This document shows, piece by piece, positions 1 through 12,331 of a DNA stretch of 64,000 nucleotides. The number at the start of each line of letters is the position of its first letter. Position 1 is the first letter of the stretch. Under the pieces are notes generated by a model. That model was not told the origin of the DNA. It worked only from the letters and a program-made list of their open reading frames with translations, and did no database searches. The stretch covers positions 6,341,501 through 6,405,500 of the forward strand of contig JAPFBL010001928.1 in NCBI GenBank assembly GCA_026182355.1, given 5' to 3'. The position numbers and the translations under genes were made by a program. The stretch comes from Hermatobates lingyangjiaoensis. Its lineage: Eukaryota; Arthropoda; Insecta; Hemiptera; Hermatobatidae.

Positions 1-188
1 TGGGATAAAAGGAGGGGATTTGGGGATTAGGAAGGTTGTGAAACGAAAGTGGTCAGGCCCAGTCCCTGATTACCTTCTCCTCGTCTTTCGTTTGTCCCTA
101 TATAAAGCAGGTTAACAGGGTAGCCTCGTGAAGGCCGAATATCGGAGTTGAGTATTAGAGGAGCTTAATCACTACATTACTACCCCAT
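1..188 (-). mobile_element. Fragment of the I-like LINE family, UTR-like part
   Basis: Nearly the same sequence recurs at about 4105-4290 (shared GGGGATTAGGAAGGTTGTGA, AGGTTAACAGGGTAGCCTCG, ATTACTACCCCA), and its beginning is found inverted at about 59175-59215. It is the upstream end of the element whose 3' coding end lies at 3523-4080. Confidence 0.6.
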
Positions 189-1853
189 ATTCGACCTTAT
201 ATATCCAGTTGGGATTAAAATTCTTAATCAGACCCTAGAACAAAAGAAGCAAACAAATTAAACACAGAGTATAAGCTGAGTTTTTTATTTTTTGTAGGAG
301 AAGTCCAAAGTTTGAATTCTCAGTTCAGATGGAGGTATTCAATAATTCTGAACTCATTTAAAACAAGAAGTGATTTTTCAATGAATTCCTTCCTGAATGC
401 AACTTTTAAACACTACAGACATAAGGCATTGTAAGTATCATTAATATTTAACTTTATATATATATATATATATATATATTTATAAAATTGACTAATGAGA
501 ACATAGTAGAATCCATTTTTTATGTTAAGAGCTTTTATAAAAATCAACATTATAAAGTAATAAAATTCACCGAGTACAATAAATTTATTATTCGTATCGA
601 ATCGTAATTAACTAAATAGAGTAATCATTTTATTAAATATGGGTATATTAATATTTAATAATTACAATGAGGGGATTACAGTGTATATTTCATACCATTG
701 TGCTTCCTATATATTTGGGAGTATGATGATACAGTGTTCTGTGTGTAATTTTACTGCTTTTTGTTGGTGATAGAAAACGTTGATGAATGTAGCTTTTCTT
801 TTGTTAATTTTAAAAGTCCTTGAATTAATCAATAACTTATCTTCAGGGAATATGGATTTCCTACACATGTGGATATTTCCGTGAAGTTAAAGTCGTAATG
901 AAACATTTCAGATAATTCAGTACTTCTGCAGTTCCTTTATAGTAAAAAAACAGAATTCATCGGTTCCCTTAGATAAAACGAGTGTTATTAAATTATTGCT
1001 AAATCCCGCTAAATTTCAAGTAATGTTTCTTGACATGCCAAGGGATTTTTATTGTTCAGTTTATGGAATAGTGTGATGGTAGTTTTAGATGTAAAATGTT
1101 GACGAACATAAACGAATAATTCAAAACAAATCGCTTTGGTATGTTGGCATTCGGTGTCGGGGTATTGCATGACAGTGCTTGTCCCCACGCAGCTCGAATA
1201 ATTCAAGAGACAAAAAATAACACTTTTTGATATCATCGCTCTGACAACTTAGGATTGTATCAAGTGATTTTCCTTCTTTCATTTTCAAAACGTGCCTTGC
1301 ATTACAACAAGTACTCATCTTTGACGATGATGATATGATGTTAGCTTCGTCAAAATAAAAGTAATATCATTTATATTTCTGATAGTTCTAAATCAGTGAT
1401 TTCAAGTTTGTTATACATTACAAAATGGTTATGCCCACATTAAAACAAGGGAAATCATTAAATTGTCTGTGAGTTTGTTTTTTTTAGTCTGGACTTTTTG
1501 ATATCACTTGGTCTGATGGTTTGAATCGGACTCATGGCACGCAGAGCAAATACATGGCATAATATTTCTTTAATAAACATCTTGTTTTTTACTGAGAACT
1601 GTTACTTTCTCTGTCTTTCACATTACAGCGACACTCATTTTTTAATGGTTTATTATTTAATGGTAATTTAATTGCTTACAATAATACAGTTCTATACTAT
1701 ATAATCTATTCCAGAAGTGGTTTCATTGCTCATTATAACTTTCAACATCACATTTCTTGAAAAATAGAGTAAATAATAGAGTAAGATTTGTGTTCTACCT
1801 ATGTGAAATTCGACATTTTCGTTTCATTAAAATGTTAATTTTTTTTTTAACAG
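189..1853. other. Intronic DNA upstream of the first recognised exon
   Basis: AT-rich, with a (TA)n tract at about 455-480. I searched for further helicase exons on + and found none; reading frames here on - carry no family motif. Confidence 0.5.
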
Positions 1854-1977
1854 TCAGACCGTATACCAATCCCGAAACGCACCTCCAAAAATCAAATACT
1901 CTAAAGAAGAAAAAGTTGTTTTCATGGATTACCTGAATGCTTGTAAAGAATTTATTAAGTTTTTGGAAGAAAACAGG
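1854..1977 (+). CDS. Ski2 exon a (first in window)
   Basis: Follows a T-rich tract and AG. It is open only in the second frame (reads QTVYQSRNAPPKIKY...FLEENR) and ends at AGG|GTATAT in phase 0. It is lysine- and glutamate-rich, and corresponds to the linker leading from the helicase core into the arch. An alternative acceptor 4 bp downstream is possible. Confidence 0.65.
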
Positions 1978-4900
1978 GTATATGCATATATAAAATCTAT
2001 TCTATTTATCATTGTTGGTTAATTATATTGAATATAATATATTTATATAACTCACGAGCTGTCCAATCATTTATTGTGCGGTATTAAATGATAATTAGAA
2101 TAATGGAAGAAACACTGTCTCCACACAAAGGATTTTATCCAACATCGAAGCGTTGCAGTGGTTTGTGAGTGTCATGATTCCTTGAACACTCCAAACCCCC
2201 TTTCTGAGTCAGATTAACCTGAGGATGAACACTCAGTGTTCGAAACGCGTCGACGTTGGAAAACATCTTATGTATGGAGACTTAGTGTTTCTTCCCCTTA
2301 TTCTAATTAATATTTATATAAGATTACGAAGTATTAGGATCATAATAATAAAAAAAATTAAAGAATATTTTTTTTATTATATAAAATTATAGATAATAAA
2401 ATTAAAGAATCATTCCAAATGGGTGAATGTCTTGTTGGTATACAATTTTTAGAATCACTTTTTGAAGTTAATTTGGATATTTTGTTCGCTATCCACTCCA
2501 ACTGATAATATTAATACCATTTATGGAAAAATAAAAGTTAAAGTTACCTTAAAATTAACTTAGAAAGTAATTGAGTGATTGTAGATTCAGTTTCATATAA
2601 AATAATTAGTTAATCACTTAGTTGTTTTTCTACTTTACTGTGTTCAATACTGGGCATATTGTGTAATGTTTTTAGTACTTCTGAAAGTTCTGCATTTTAT
2701 TTTGTTTTGTTTTTTTACTTTGATTATTTACCCCTGAACTTTGTGAACTTTCGTTATTCTAATCTCATAAAGAAGTATTATAAACATATCTTTATTATTC
2801 CTGTTTTTTGAAGTTAAATATTAATTTAAATGTAATTTATTTTTAAGGCGAAGATTCTTTCCTTTCTTTTGTATAAGAATTATATGAAACCTGGAACACT
2901 GGTTTGTGTAAACGCTGGACAAAATTTAACAAATGTTTGGGGTATCATACTAAAACAGTCAAAGGATTGGTACACAGTACTTGCTTTGACATCGAATGTT
3001 AGACGTTTTCCAAATCTCAAAACGGTAATGGTCATTTTTTATATTTGTTTTTAGATGTAAATGTTGATTTACTTTTCTTAATATAAGTCATTTTTAATAT
3101 TTAATAAAAGAAAGCTACACAATTTCTTTTATTTTCCAGTTATTTGAGTAACTAAAAATTATTATTTCCAAAATTTCTCTTTAGTAAATCAGTTTCACAC
3201 TTTTTTATGTAAATCATTTTCAAAATTTCTTAAGGTGATTTATATAAAATAGGGTTAACAGTATAATCAAAACTTGAATAACTAATCTTCACTGAAGAAC
3301 TTATTGTTGGTGTATAAACAGCCTTATTTTATTTAAAAACTATGAAATTTTAATGATCTTTTTCAATAATTTCTCTATTTTAGTAACCACTTTTCTCTGA
3401 TGTAAAGGCAGTAAAAACAAATTTCCCATGGACATACTGGAGGCAATAACATAATTTAAGAACTGAAACTGTATATTAAAAAACTAACCATAATATAATA
3501 GTTATTACTATTATTTCAGGGTGACCATAGCACTGCATCTTAAAAAAAAAACGATTGTACTTCCCCTCTTCTGTACTAAAGTACCCCAGTAGTTAGCCTT
3601 AAAGAAGCTCAGCACTTTTGCTGGTTCCAGTGGAAAAAGTTTTCTATGGTTTTGTTGAGTGTCCCTAACCACCTACCTCTGTGCAGTAAAGTTGCTTTAC
3701 AGTCTGTCAGCAGGTGCAACGATGTTTCTTCCTCTTTTTTTGCAGAATCTGCATAAACTATCATTGATAATGTCGATGCAGGCTCCCTACGTTTCAGGAG
3801 AAAGTAACTTCCTTTCTCCTTCTTCGGGTCCTTAGGTGCACCTGTGGGAGGTTGGCTCCCACTAGTTAGCGCCTTTAGACCTTCTGTGTTTCCGGAGGAT
3901 GGTCTGCACTTCCTTCTCCTTAGTATCATACAGGAGAATGATCTATCGGTGATATTTTGTCCGCTCCGGCAGAGCACCGCATAGCGTAGTAAGGCTATTT
4001 ACTCAAGAAGGTCGCCTGGTACCCTTGAGGCTGCGTTCATAATACAGTAACCCCTGTATCATCCATCCTTCGGCACGGATAGCATAGCATCTTAGATTGG
4101 GCTTGAGATAAAAGGAGGGATTTGGGGATTAGGAAGGTTGTGAAACGAAGGTGGCCAGGCCCAGCCCCTGATCACCTTCTCCTCCTTTTTCGTTTATCCC
4201 TGCATATAGCAGGTTAACAGGGTAGCCTCGTGAAGGCCGAAAATCGGAGTTGTGTATTAGAGGTGCTTAATCACTCCATTACTACCCCAGCCTTAATATA
4301 ATTAGTTATAGTTAGTTTCTTAGTATACACTTTCAGTTCTTAGATTATGTTATTGCCTCCAGTATGTCCATAGGAAATTTGTTATTTTTACTGCCTTTAC
4401 ATCGTAGAAAAGTGGTTAGTGAAATAGAGCAATTATTGAAAAAGATCGTGAATGCAGAATCTGCTCTGCTATTTAACAATTAATATATGTAAATCTATAT
4501 ATCAACTTCCAAACCACTATAAGAAATAAGAAAAATGACTAAAATACTGACGTAGATCGCTTCTACGTTGAAAGAACGTAGTATTTTTTCATACTTTTAT
4601 TTTCTCAACTCTTTTTAGAGTAAGCCTTAGTTTGTCTGCAACGTGAATGTTAAGTTTTAAAATAAATGTATTTTAACTAATATCTAGTCAAAATAAACAT
4701 GAGGAATAACAAACAATTATTGGATTTTTTTTAGTTTATTTTGTTGATTTTGTGAATATAATTCAATTATTTAATTATATTTTTTTCGTTATTTATATAA
4801 TGAAATAAGTTTATTTTGAGACAGGAATTCTTTTCCCAGCATGAGGAAATACAATACAGTGTTGTATTGTACTATTTTTGAACATTCTGTTCGTTTCAAT

Positions 4901-7900
4901 TAATGTTATTCATCAAACCATGTCCTTATCATTGAAATTAATCTATTATTTTTTATGTTAGTTCTCACGAAAAGTGACTGAAGAAGAAGAAAACCTCTGG
5001 GACACTGTCATATCCCTTGGTATTGGGCCTCAAGATTTAAGTTTCATAAGAATGGGCGTTTTGGTCGTCGTTAAACCATCTTCTATCATTAAAGTGACAA
5101 ATATTTTACTTAAGATGCCTCAGGCTTTCATCACTGATGTAATTTATTCATGTCATAGCCATAATTCCAACTTAAAATTGTAAGTAATCGTTATTATTTT
5201 TAAGAAAAATTAACTATAACGAAATGTAAAATTCTCCACACTCTCTTATTCCCTCATTCACTCTATTTACTTAACTACATTTTGATATTTTTAGTAATGA
5301 GTAGAAGAATTAATCTGCTTAAAAGGAAGCAGTAACCTAGTTACCACTTAAGAGATAAATTATCCACAGATGATCAGAAAAGGACGTTTTATACTATATG
5401 TAAGAAACGTCCTGATAAACATTTTCTTGCGTTGTAGTGGAATATTATGAACTATCTTCTGTCCTAAGTGGTAAACTATCAATTACAAGTCCGATTCTGA
5501 CATTTAGGGGAAATGCAGACGAGTTCAGTTCAATTTCGTCCTCAAATTTTGCTTCAGTTTCACGTCCTTATATCATAAGACATTTTCGTGGTTCTAGCCT
5601 ATACTTACCTACTTCTTAGTACGGATATCTAAAATTAGCTTATTCCGACAGTACGATGTTTGAAGTAGGCTGCAGCCACTAATGCCCATAATTCATCAGA
5701 TTTTAAAATGTGATTGCATAATATTTTGGGGCTTCCAGAGAGAAGCAAATGTTGTTTGGTTCATTATAAACAATTGTTCGGGGCTGAAAGAGAGTAACCA
5801 ACTCACGTGTTGCTTGACTCCCTGTTTATCATTATCTTTCTTCTTTTGTTGGTTAGATGAGCTGAAATCGTTTCCTTGTTCTTGTTTTTTTCCGCATGTA
5901 TAAGACATTTAAAACAAAGTTTTCATATATTATCGCAAAAAAAAAACAAAAAAAACTTTAAACTAAATGAACCTGACCAGTTTATAACAAAAAACTAAAT
6001 AAAATAATTATAAAAGAAGTACCGAAAGAGTATCAAAGCAATCTTTCTTAAAATGTTAAAAATATAAAAGATACCACAGATAGATTTCTTAAAGCACAAA
6101 TTAAAATAAAAGTAATGAACTGCTATTGTATTTCCATTCTAGCCGTTCATCTATTAGATCAGTGGTTCTCAAACTGGGGTCCTCGGTCCCCTAGGGGACC
6201 GCGAAGGGGTTGAAGGGGGACCGCGAAGAGTCCATTCAGTACTTGAAATTGTCGACTAGCCCATTTGGGATTGTTACAGTCATAATGACATCGTTGTTGT
6301 TGGGAAAGGATATCAAAGCGTTGCATCTCAAATTACACCTTTTTCCGTTTGAAGTTTCTGGATAGGTGCAAAACATATTTTCTGTGAATTGTCAATTGGT
6401 GATTTTTGGATCCAAATGGTACAGTCCTATCCTAAAGTTGCAAAGCTGGCTCTAAAGGTGCTGATTCCATTCGCAACCACCTATGAATGTGAGACAGCAT
6501 TTTCTGCATTACTTGCCATCAAAACAAAATCCCGAAACAGGTTAGAAGCCACAAATGAAATGAGAGTTGCACTTGCCAAAACTAAGCCAAATATAGAAGA
6601 ACTGGTTGAGGCAAAGCAAATGCACTCATCACATTGAATGAAGTTTTAATATATTTCAATGTTGCTATTTTCTGATTGAATAATTGATTAAATAAGATTT
6701 TTTTTTGTTTTAATAGAAATCGGTTGCCATTTTTTGAACAAATATTTGTGTGTTTGAATAAACGTTTGTTTCCCCAAAATGTTTTGTTCCAGTAACCTAT
6801 ATGTTAACTGGTTGTTATAAAAGGGTCCGTGAGCCATCTAAAATATCATAAAGAGACCGCCATGCAAAAAATCTCAAAATAGTTTGAGAACCACTGTATT
6901 AGATGAAATAAAATACAGTGAAATAAGGGTGATAGACAAGCAGATTGATTTTCGCCTGAATTTTTTGGATAATATGGTTGAAAAAATGGTGCCATCGTTG
7001 ATAGAAGTGCATAAAATGAAACTTTTCGTATGTAGCAAAATTTGATAGAGAATATTAAAATGAAATTTTTGCATGTTTTGATCACTTTTACAGTTATTTG
7101 TATAACTCTTTAATTTCAAACCTTTATGGTTCATCTCTGTAACCGAACAAAAAGTTTATGTTTATAGAATTACTGATCTTGTAGTTGTAATGCTGAATTG
7201 CTGACTCCTGTTTTACAATCAATTGGCCTTGAAGTAATAAAATGGCAATCAAAAAACCAAGAGGATATTAGATTTTCTATGGAAGGGGTTGGAAATATGA
7301 ACAACTCTAATTTAACAAGCACCTTACAAACTCTTTCTTGCGTTGTTAGGAAGACATTTCCTCCTGGTCTGCTTGGTAAATTAGACAAGGTAAATGAACG
7401 TTTATAGTATTTTTAGTTGTTATAAAGTAATAACCAATAACATTTCTTTGAATTTAATTGTATTTGTTCAATAAAACAATATATTTGTTTATTGTGGATT
7501 GAGAATATTAAATGAGCTAAAAAAAAAAAAAAAAATATTAATAGGAGTTTGATTGCCCTAAGGTGTGGGTCAGATTTTATTGTTCGTTAAATTATACCCT
7601 TGTACTATGCGTCCAGTCAATTATGAGCTCCATTTGTTGATAGAGTGTTGTAATAGTGTTATCTCTTTAACCTATATTAGGTTATTGCATATACAGAAAT
7701 CCAAAAGAATTGCTCATCATTATTTTTTTTATATTTATTTTGTTTTAGTAGAATTGTTTAATATAAAAAATTCCAGGATTAAAAAATAGTTTTTTTTAAG
7801 GGTTATAATGAGTAAACTGAAAGGTTTACTCCTTTACGGTTTACTGTACGTGTCATTTCTCAACTGTCACATAACTAAGAGTATATTTCAGCCATCTCTT

Positions 7901-10900
7901 GGGCATCCTCTGGTTATAGTCCCAAAAAGAATTAGTTTAAGTTATTATTATTTACTGTACAAAGTCTCTTTAAATACTGGAACACATCACAATGGTCTGA
8001 CAGATTCATTGTGGTATATTATGGATAACAGGTATGCTTCTTAAATAATGGTAAATATAATATTTATGTATAATGTTTAAAGCTGTAAATTGTAGGATTG
8101 TCATATGGATGACTTAAAGATAGTTATCTTTATAATTATACAATATCTTTATCTTTGTAATTTTTTAATATCATAGTCTGACAAATTCATTTGTTTACCT
8201 CCCACTATTGTTTGCATTTTTCAATTTTCAAAGATTTAGGTTGAAGGAGAGCGTATAGTCAGGGGAGGCAGGTGAAGTCGTGCCTCACCTGACAATCTTT
8301 ATTATATTTATCCGGTGAATTGTAGTAAATTATGGGCTATATTGCCATCTGATAGTAGTAGGTAGGTATGTTTATCTGGTGAATTAGACTAGACTGTAAG
8401 ATATTTTTCAGTTCACTTCACCAATTTTAGATTGTTTTTATTCAAAATCGCTGGCTTTTTAAATTTACTGTTCAGATTCTCAAAAGAAAAGCGGTGAGGC
8501 TACCACCTGCTGTGTCTCTTGATAGATTGCGCAATGATTGTTAACTGTGCTAGTGTGATATGCAGTGATACAGCTGCTAGACATAGAATAATCGGATAAC
8601 ATATTCTATTAAGTTCTTGGTAATAAATGTTTAAATTCTTTTACAATAAAAGGTACTTACTACATGGACACCCTATATTTTACTTCTATAGTAATGTACA
8701 AATAAAATTGTATCTAAATTGTATCGACGTATAAAAGATCAAATATAGGGTATCCCAAAAGAAGCTGATGGTTAAAAAAAATTCACAACTTTCTTAATTT
8801 TGTATATACATCTTTTATTTTTTCAGGTAATCTAGAGTAACCCTTCTAAGGTCATCAGGAGTCGTTACATCACCGGAGAGTGTGGATATTTATCGTAGAG
8901 TCGTATTTTTGGTTGAATGAGTCAATATCAGAAACTCAAATAAAATTTGACGAAAGTTCTTCTACTCCCAATGCAATAAAAGCCTAATAATGTTATGTAA
9001 TTTTGAAAGATGGGAAATTTATCAAAATTATCTGGTCTACCAGATTTAGGGAGGTCACATACAGAACCTTGCTTACGAAATCGAGTTTTTTTTGCATTAG
9101 GAGTAGGAGAATTTCTTGTGTTGAAGTTTCGTCGAAATTCTCTTTGAGTTTCTTATATTGACTCATTCAACCGAAAATACAACTCTACGATAAATATCCG
9201 CTCTTGGAAGGGTTACTCTAGATGACCTGAAAAAATAAAAGATCTCTATAAAAAAATTAAGAAAGTTATGTTTTTTTTTAACCATCAGCTTCTTTTGGGA
9301 CACCCTGTTGTATAAGTAAAGTATAATTGTAGGAAAAATATTTCAGTCAATGTAATTATAATTTGCATGAATGTTTATTTATTTCAGTTTGCTGAAGTGT
9401 TCTTGTCTAATTTGTCCGATGAGAAGGCCAAAGAAAAAGAATCGGACGAGGAATATCTAGCCAATCAATTTGAGCAAATGAAGAAATTGTTACAGAAATG
9501 GGGTTACCTTGAGTCTGATGATATTGGTCAGATATATCATTAGCAATGTTTCTAAATGATATTTGATTCATTCTGTTTCATTACTTATTTATAATACCTA
9601 TTAATTATATTATTTTTTATGTTTCCTTCCCCCAGTTAATTAACTTAAAATATTTGGCGACTTCTTGCTACAAAGTTGATAGAATTTTAGAGTTATATTT
9701 TATTAAAAATAATAATGAAAATTAAGTTTTATTCATTTACTTGAATTTTTCTAGAAACAGCCTTTCTTTAATTTAAAAAATTATGTGTAGCAGACTTATA
9801 CTAAGACAACTGAACTAGAATTTAATTTTTGTTTTGTTTTTTTATTGTTATTACAGTTAGTTTAAAGGGAAATATGGCTTCTTTGCTTCCTAACCAGGAA
9901 ATGTTTATTACGGAGATCTTATTGAAAAATGTTCTTGCCAATCTGACAGCAGCTGAAGTGGCTGCACTTCTTTCATGCCTTGTTTGGGAGAAAGAAACCA
10001 AAGATGAACCAACGATTGAGAAAAATGATAACGATTATAAACATTCAAAACTGAATTCTGCTTCAACGAAGAACATGAAGAGTAAACTTAATTCTGTGGT
10101 TTGTACTTTTTTTTTTACTTTCATTCTGTAATTATGTTTTCCTATAATCAATCATAGGACGATCATAACTCTCTCCGCCCAATTAGAAAATATAGTAGAG
10201 AAAATGCAGTTTTTGTTTTATGGATTTAGATTGTATGGTTCCTTGGTACACCTGCAGAAAGATATATGCTTTACTTTCTAAACTGTGTTGTTACTGCTGA
10301 CTCTAGGGGGTCAGGATAGCCCAGTGACTACGTGATCTCTGGACTGGTAAATCTGCGGTTTAATACATACTCACTGTGGTCTTCGATTTATTGAGGCTGA
10401 GATGAATAAATCTGAGTATGTCGTCCCTCGGAGACGTTCAGCCTGTTTGATTTATTCATGCAACTGAGCCTTTCGGCACACCATGATGAAGCAGAATAGG
10501 TTGATGTTTTTTTTTAATGTGAAATCCTTTCGATAAATCACGAGAAACCAACAGTTTCCTCACGAATGAGAAAAACGGGACAGTCCTCATGAAGTGCCGC
10601 AAGTTGATAGTCTCCATAAGACTAATGGTTACTTGATGAAAGGGATCATCAGATGAAAAAATTAAAAGGAAAAAACAGGAGTAAGAGTTCATAGGGAGTT
10701 GATATATAAGAAAGATTAGATAAGTGTGTGGAGGAGTAATAGAGTACAAGAAAAAGATAAATCTGGAGAAGGAAGGTGAAAAATCTAGACTCTAATCAGA
10801 TTGCTCTAAACCTAAGTTCACCATATCCAACCACAAACACCATGGTCCGAATAAACCTTGGATTTTATAAGGAAAATTGCCGGATCTGACTGAGGGTCGA

Positions 10901-11985
10901 GAAAAATTATTAAAACAGACAGGCTCAAGTGGGAAAAGAAAAGAGGAGTTTGGGGCCCAGTTACCAAACCAGTGTACAACCTAGCGGACTTTCCACTGGG
11001 TCGAAAATCCAAGGTAGCAGTTAAAGCCGCTGTTGTATAACCACAGTGAGAAAGAAGTCTTGAAAAAGGCAGGCGCTAGATCGGAAGAACTGGTAATCTC
11101 ACAGACCAGGGTTCGCGAAGCAGATCTACCATCCACAGACCCCCGGCCCAAGTATACAACCACCCTACAAAGCTCCGCAGGAGAAGTCTTGAAAAAGACA
11201 TGCGACTGTCACCCTCAGACTTTCCACCTCAGAACGCATGTCCAGGCAACCCTCCTCCCAGTAGTGCCTTTCTTAGTTTACGACGTGAGAGACCAATCAC
11301 CCAGGCGTGTTAAGCCCCCACCACCACCACATTCAAGACGAAGGCACATAGGGTGGAGAGGACGTCAAGCTTGTCCCAGGCCTGTACAAAGTCAAGTGCA
11401 CGTTAACGATCCCTTCCCTAAATACACTTGAATTAGGGAATTTATATGGCTTGAATGTTCATTGTGGGGTGTCACAAAGGGCCAATGTTAGACCCATGTG
11501 TCTACTATCGTGGAACTACTTCTGATACAATATTCTTACAGACTGCATAGTTTAAAAAGAGTCATTTTTATTTATAGATAAGGTTCGTTTACCTCCTAAG
11601 ATCAGAAGTATATCTTAAATTGTTTCTTATTAATTCTCTCATAATAATGGTCAATTTTATTTTGTTGTTAGTATAATTTTATGAAGCATGAGTTAAAATA
11701 TTACTTTCAATAATTTGTATATTTAAAATATTCTTTCGTTTATTGTGTACTGTTTAGGGTATTGGATTTTTTGAATAAATTGTATATACCGTACCAATTG
11801 ATGTATTAGGTCTTTCGTGATTTTTTCTTCATTTTCCTAAATCTTGTTACTTCATGACTGTTTTCTAAATACAGTGTGTATACATTTATATATATCGATA
11901 ACAAAGTTTCACAATAAACATGTCAAATATAAGAAATGGGGGAAAAAAAGACTAAGATCTTTCATATCATACACCAATATATATA

Positions 11986-12023
<38 letters not shown>

Positions 12024-12287
12024 CGAATAAAATGAAAGGTCCGTGTGGGCAATAAACACTTTAACACATAGAAAAGAACACAGAAAGACACTACAGAACT
12101 CACTTCGATAGCAGTTTGCTTCTCAACGCGAGTACTTCGCACTTCTTCCCGATGACGACGGATGTCGAAATATCGAAGTGAGTTCTGTAGTGTCTTTCTG
12201 TGTTCTTTTCTATGTGTTAAAGTGTATATATATATATTAAACTAGAATTTTCAAAAGAACACACAGAGAAGAAATCACTGAACTCAC

Positions 12288-12331
<44 letters not shown>

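Noticed and set aside
5437..5619. 60-codon frame between Ski2 exons c and d after a TTGTAG acceptor
   Set aside because: Exon c and exon d join directly in the right phase (TT|T), there is no donor at its end, and the sequence does not resemble Ski2.
9829..9856. Extension of the 9.8 kb frame upstream as coding sequence
   Set aside because: This is the polypyrimidine tract and acceptor of Ski2 exon f; the exon begins at 9857.
11033..11431. 132-codon open frame in GC-rich DNA
   Set aside because: Product is low-complexity, its 3' half overlaps SINE body sequence, and no splice or start context supports it.
11844..12142. Tyrosine-isoleucine repeat peptides
   Set aside because: They are translations of (TA)n microsatellites; the same applies at 39.7, 51.2 and 51.8 kb.
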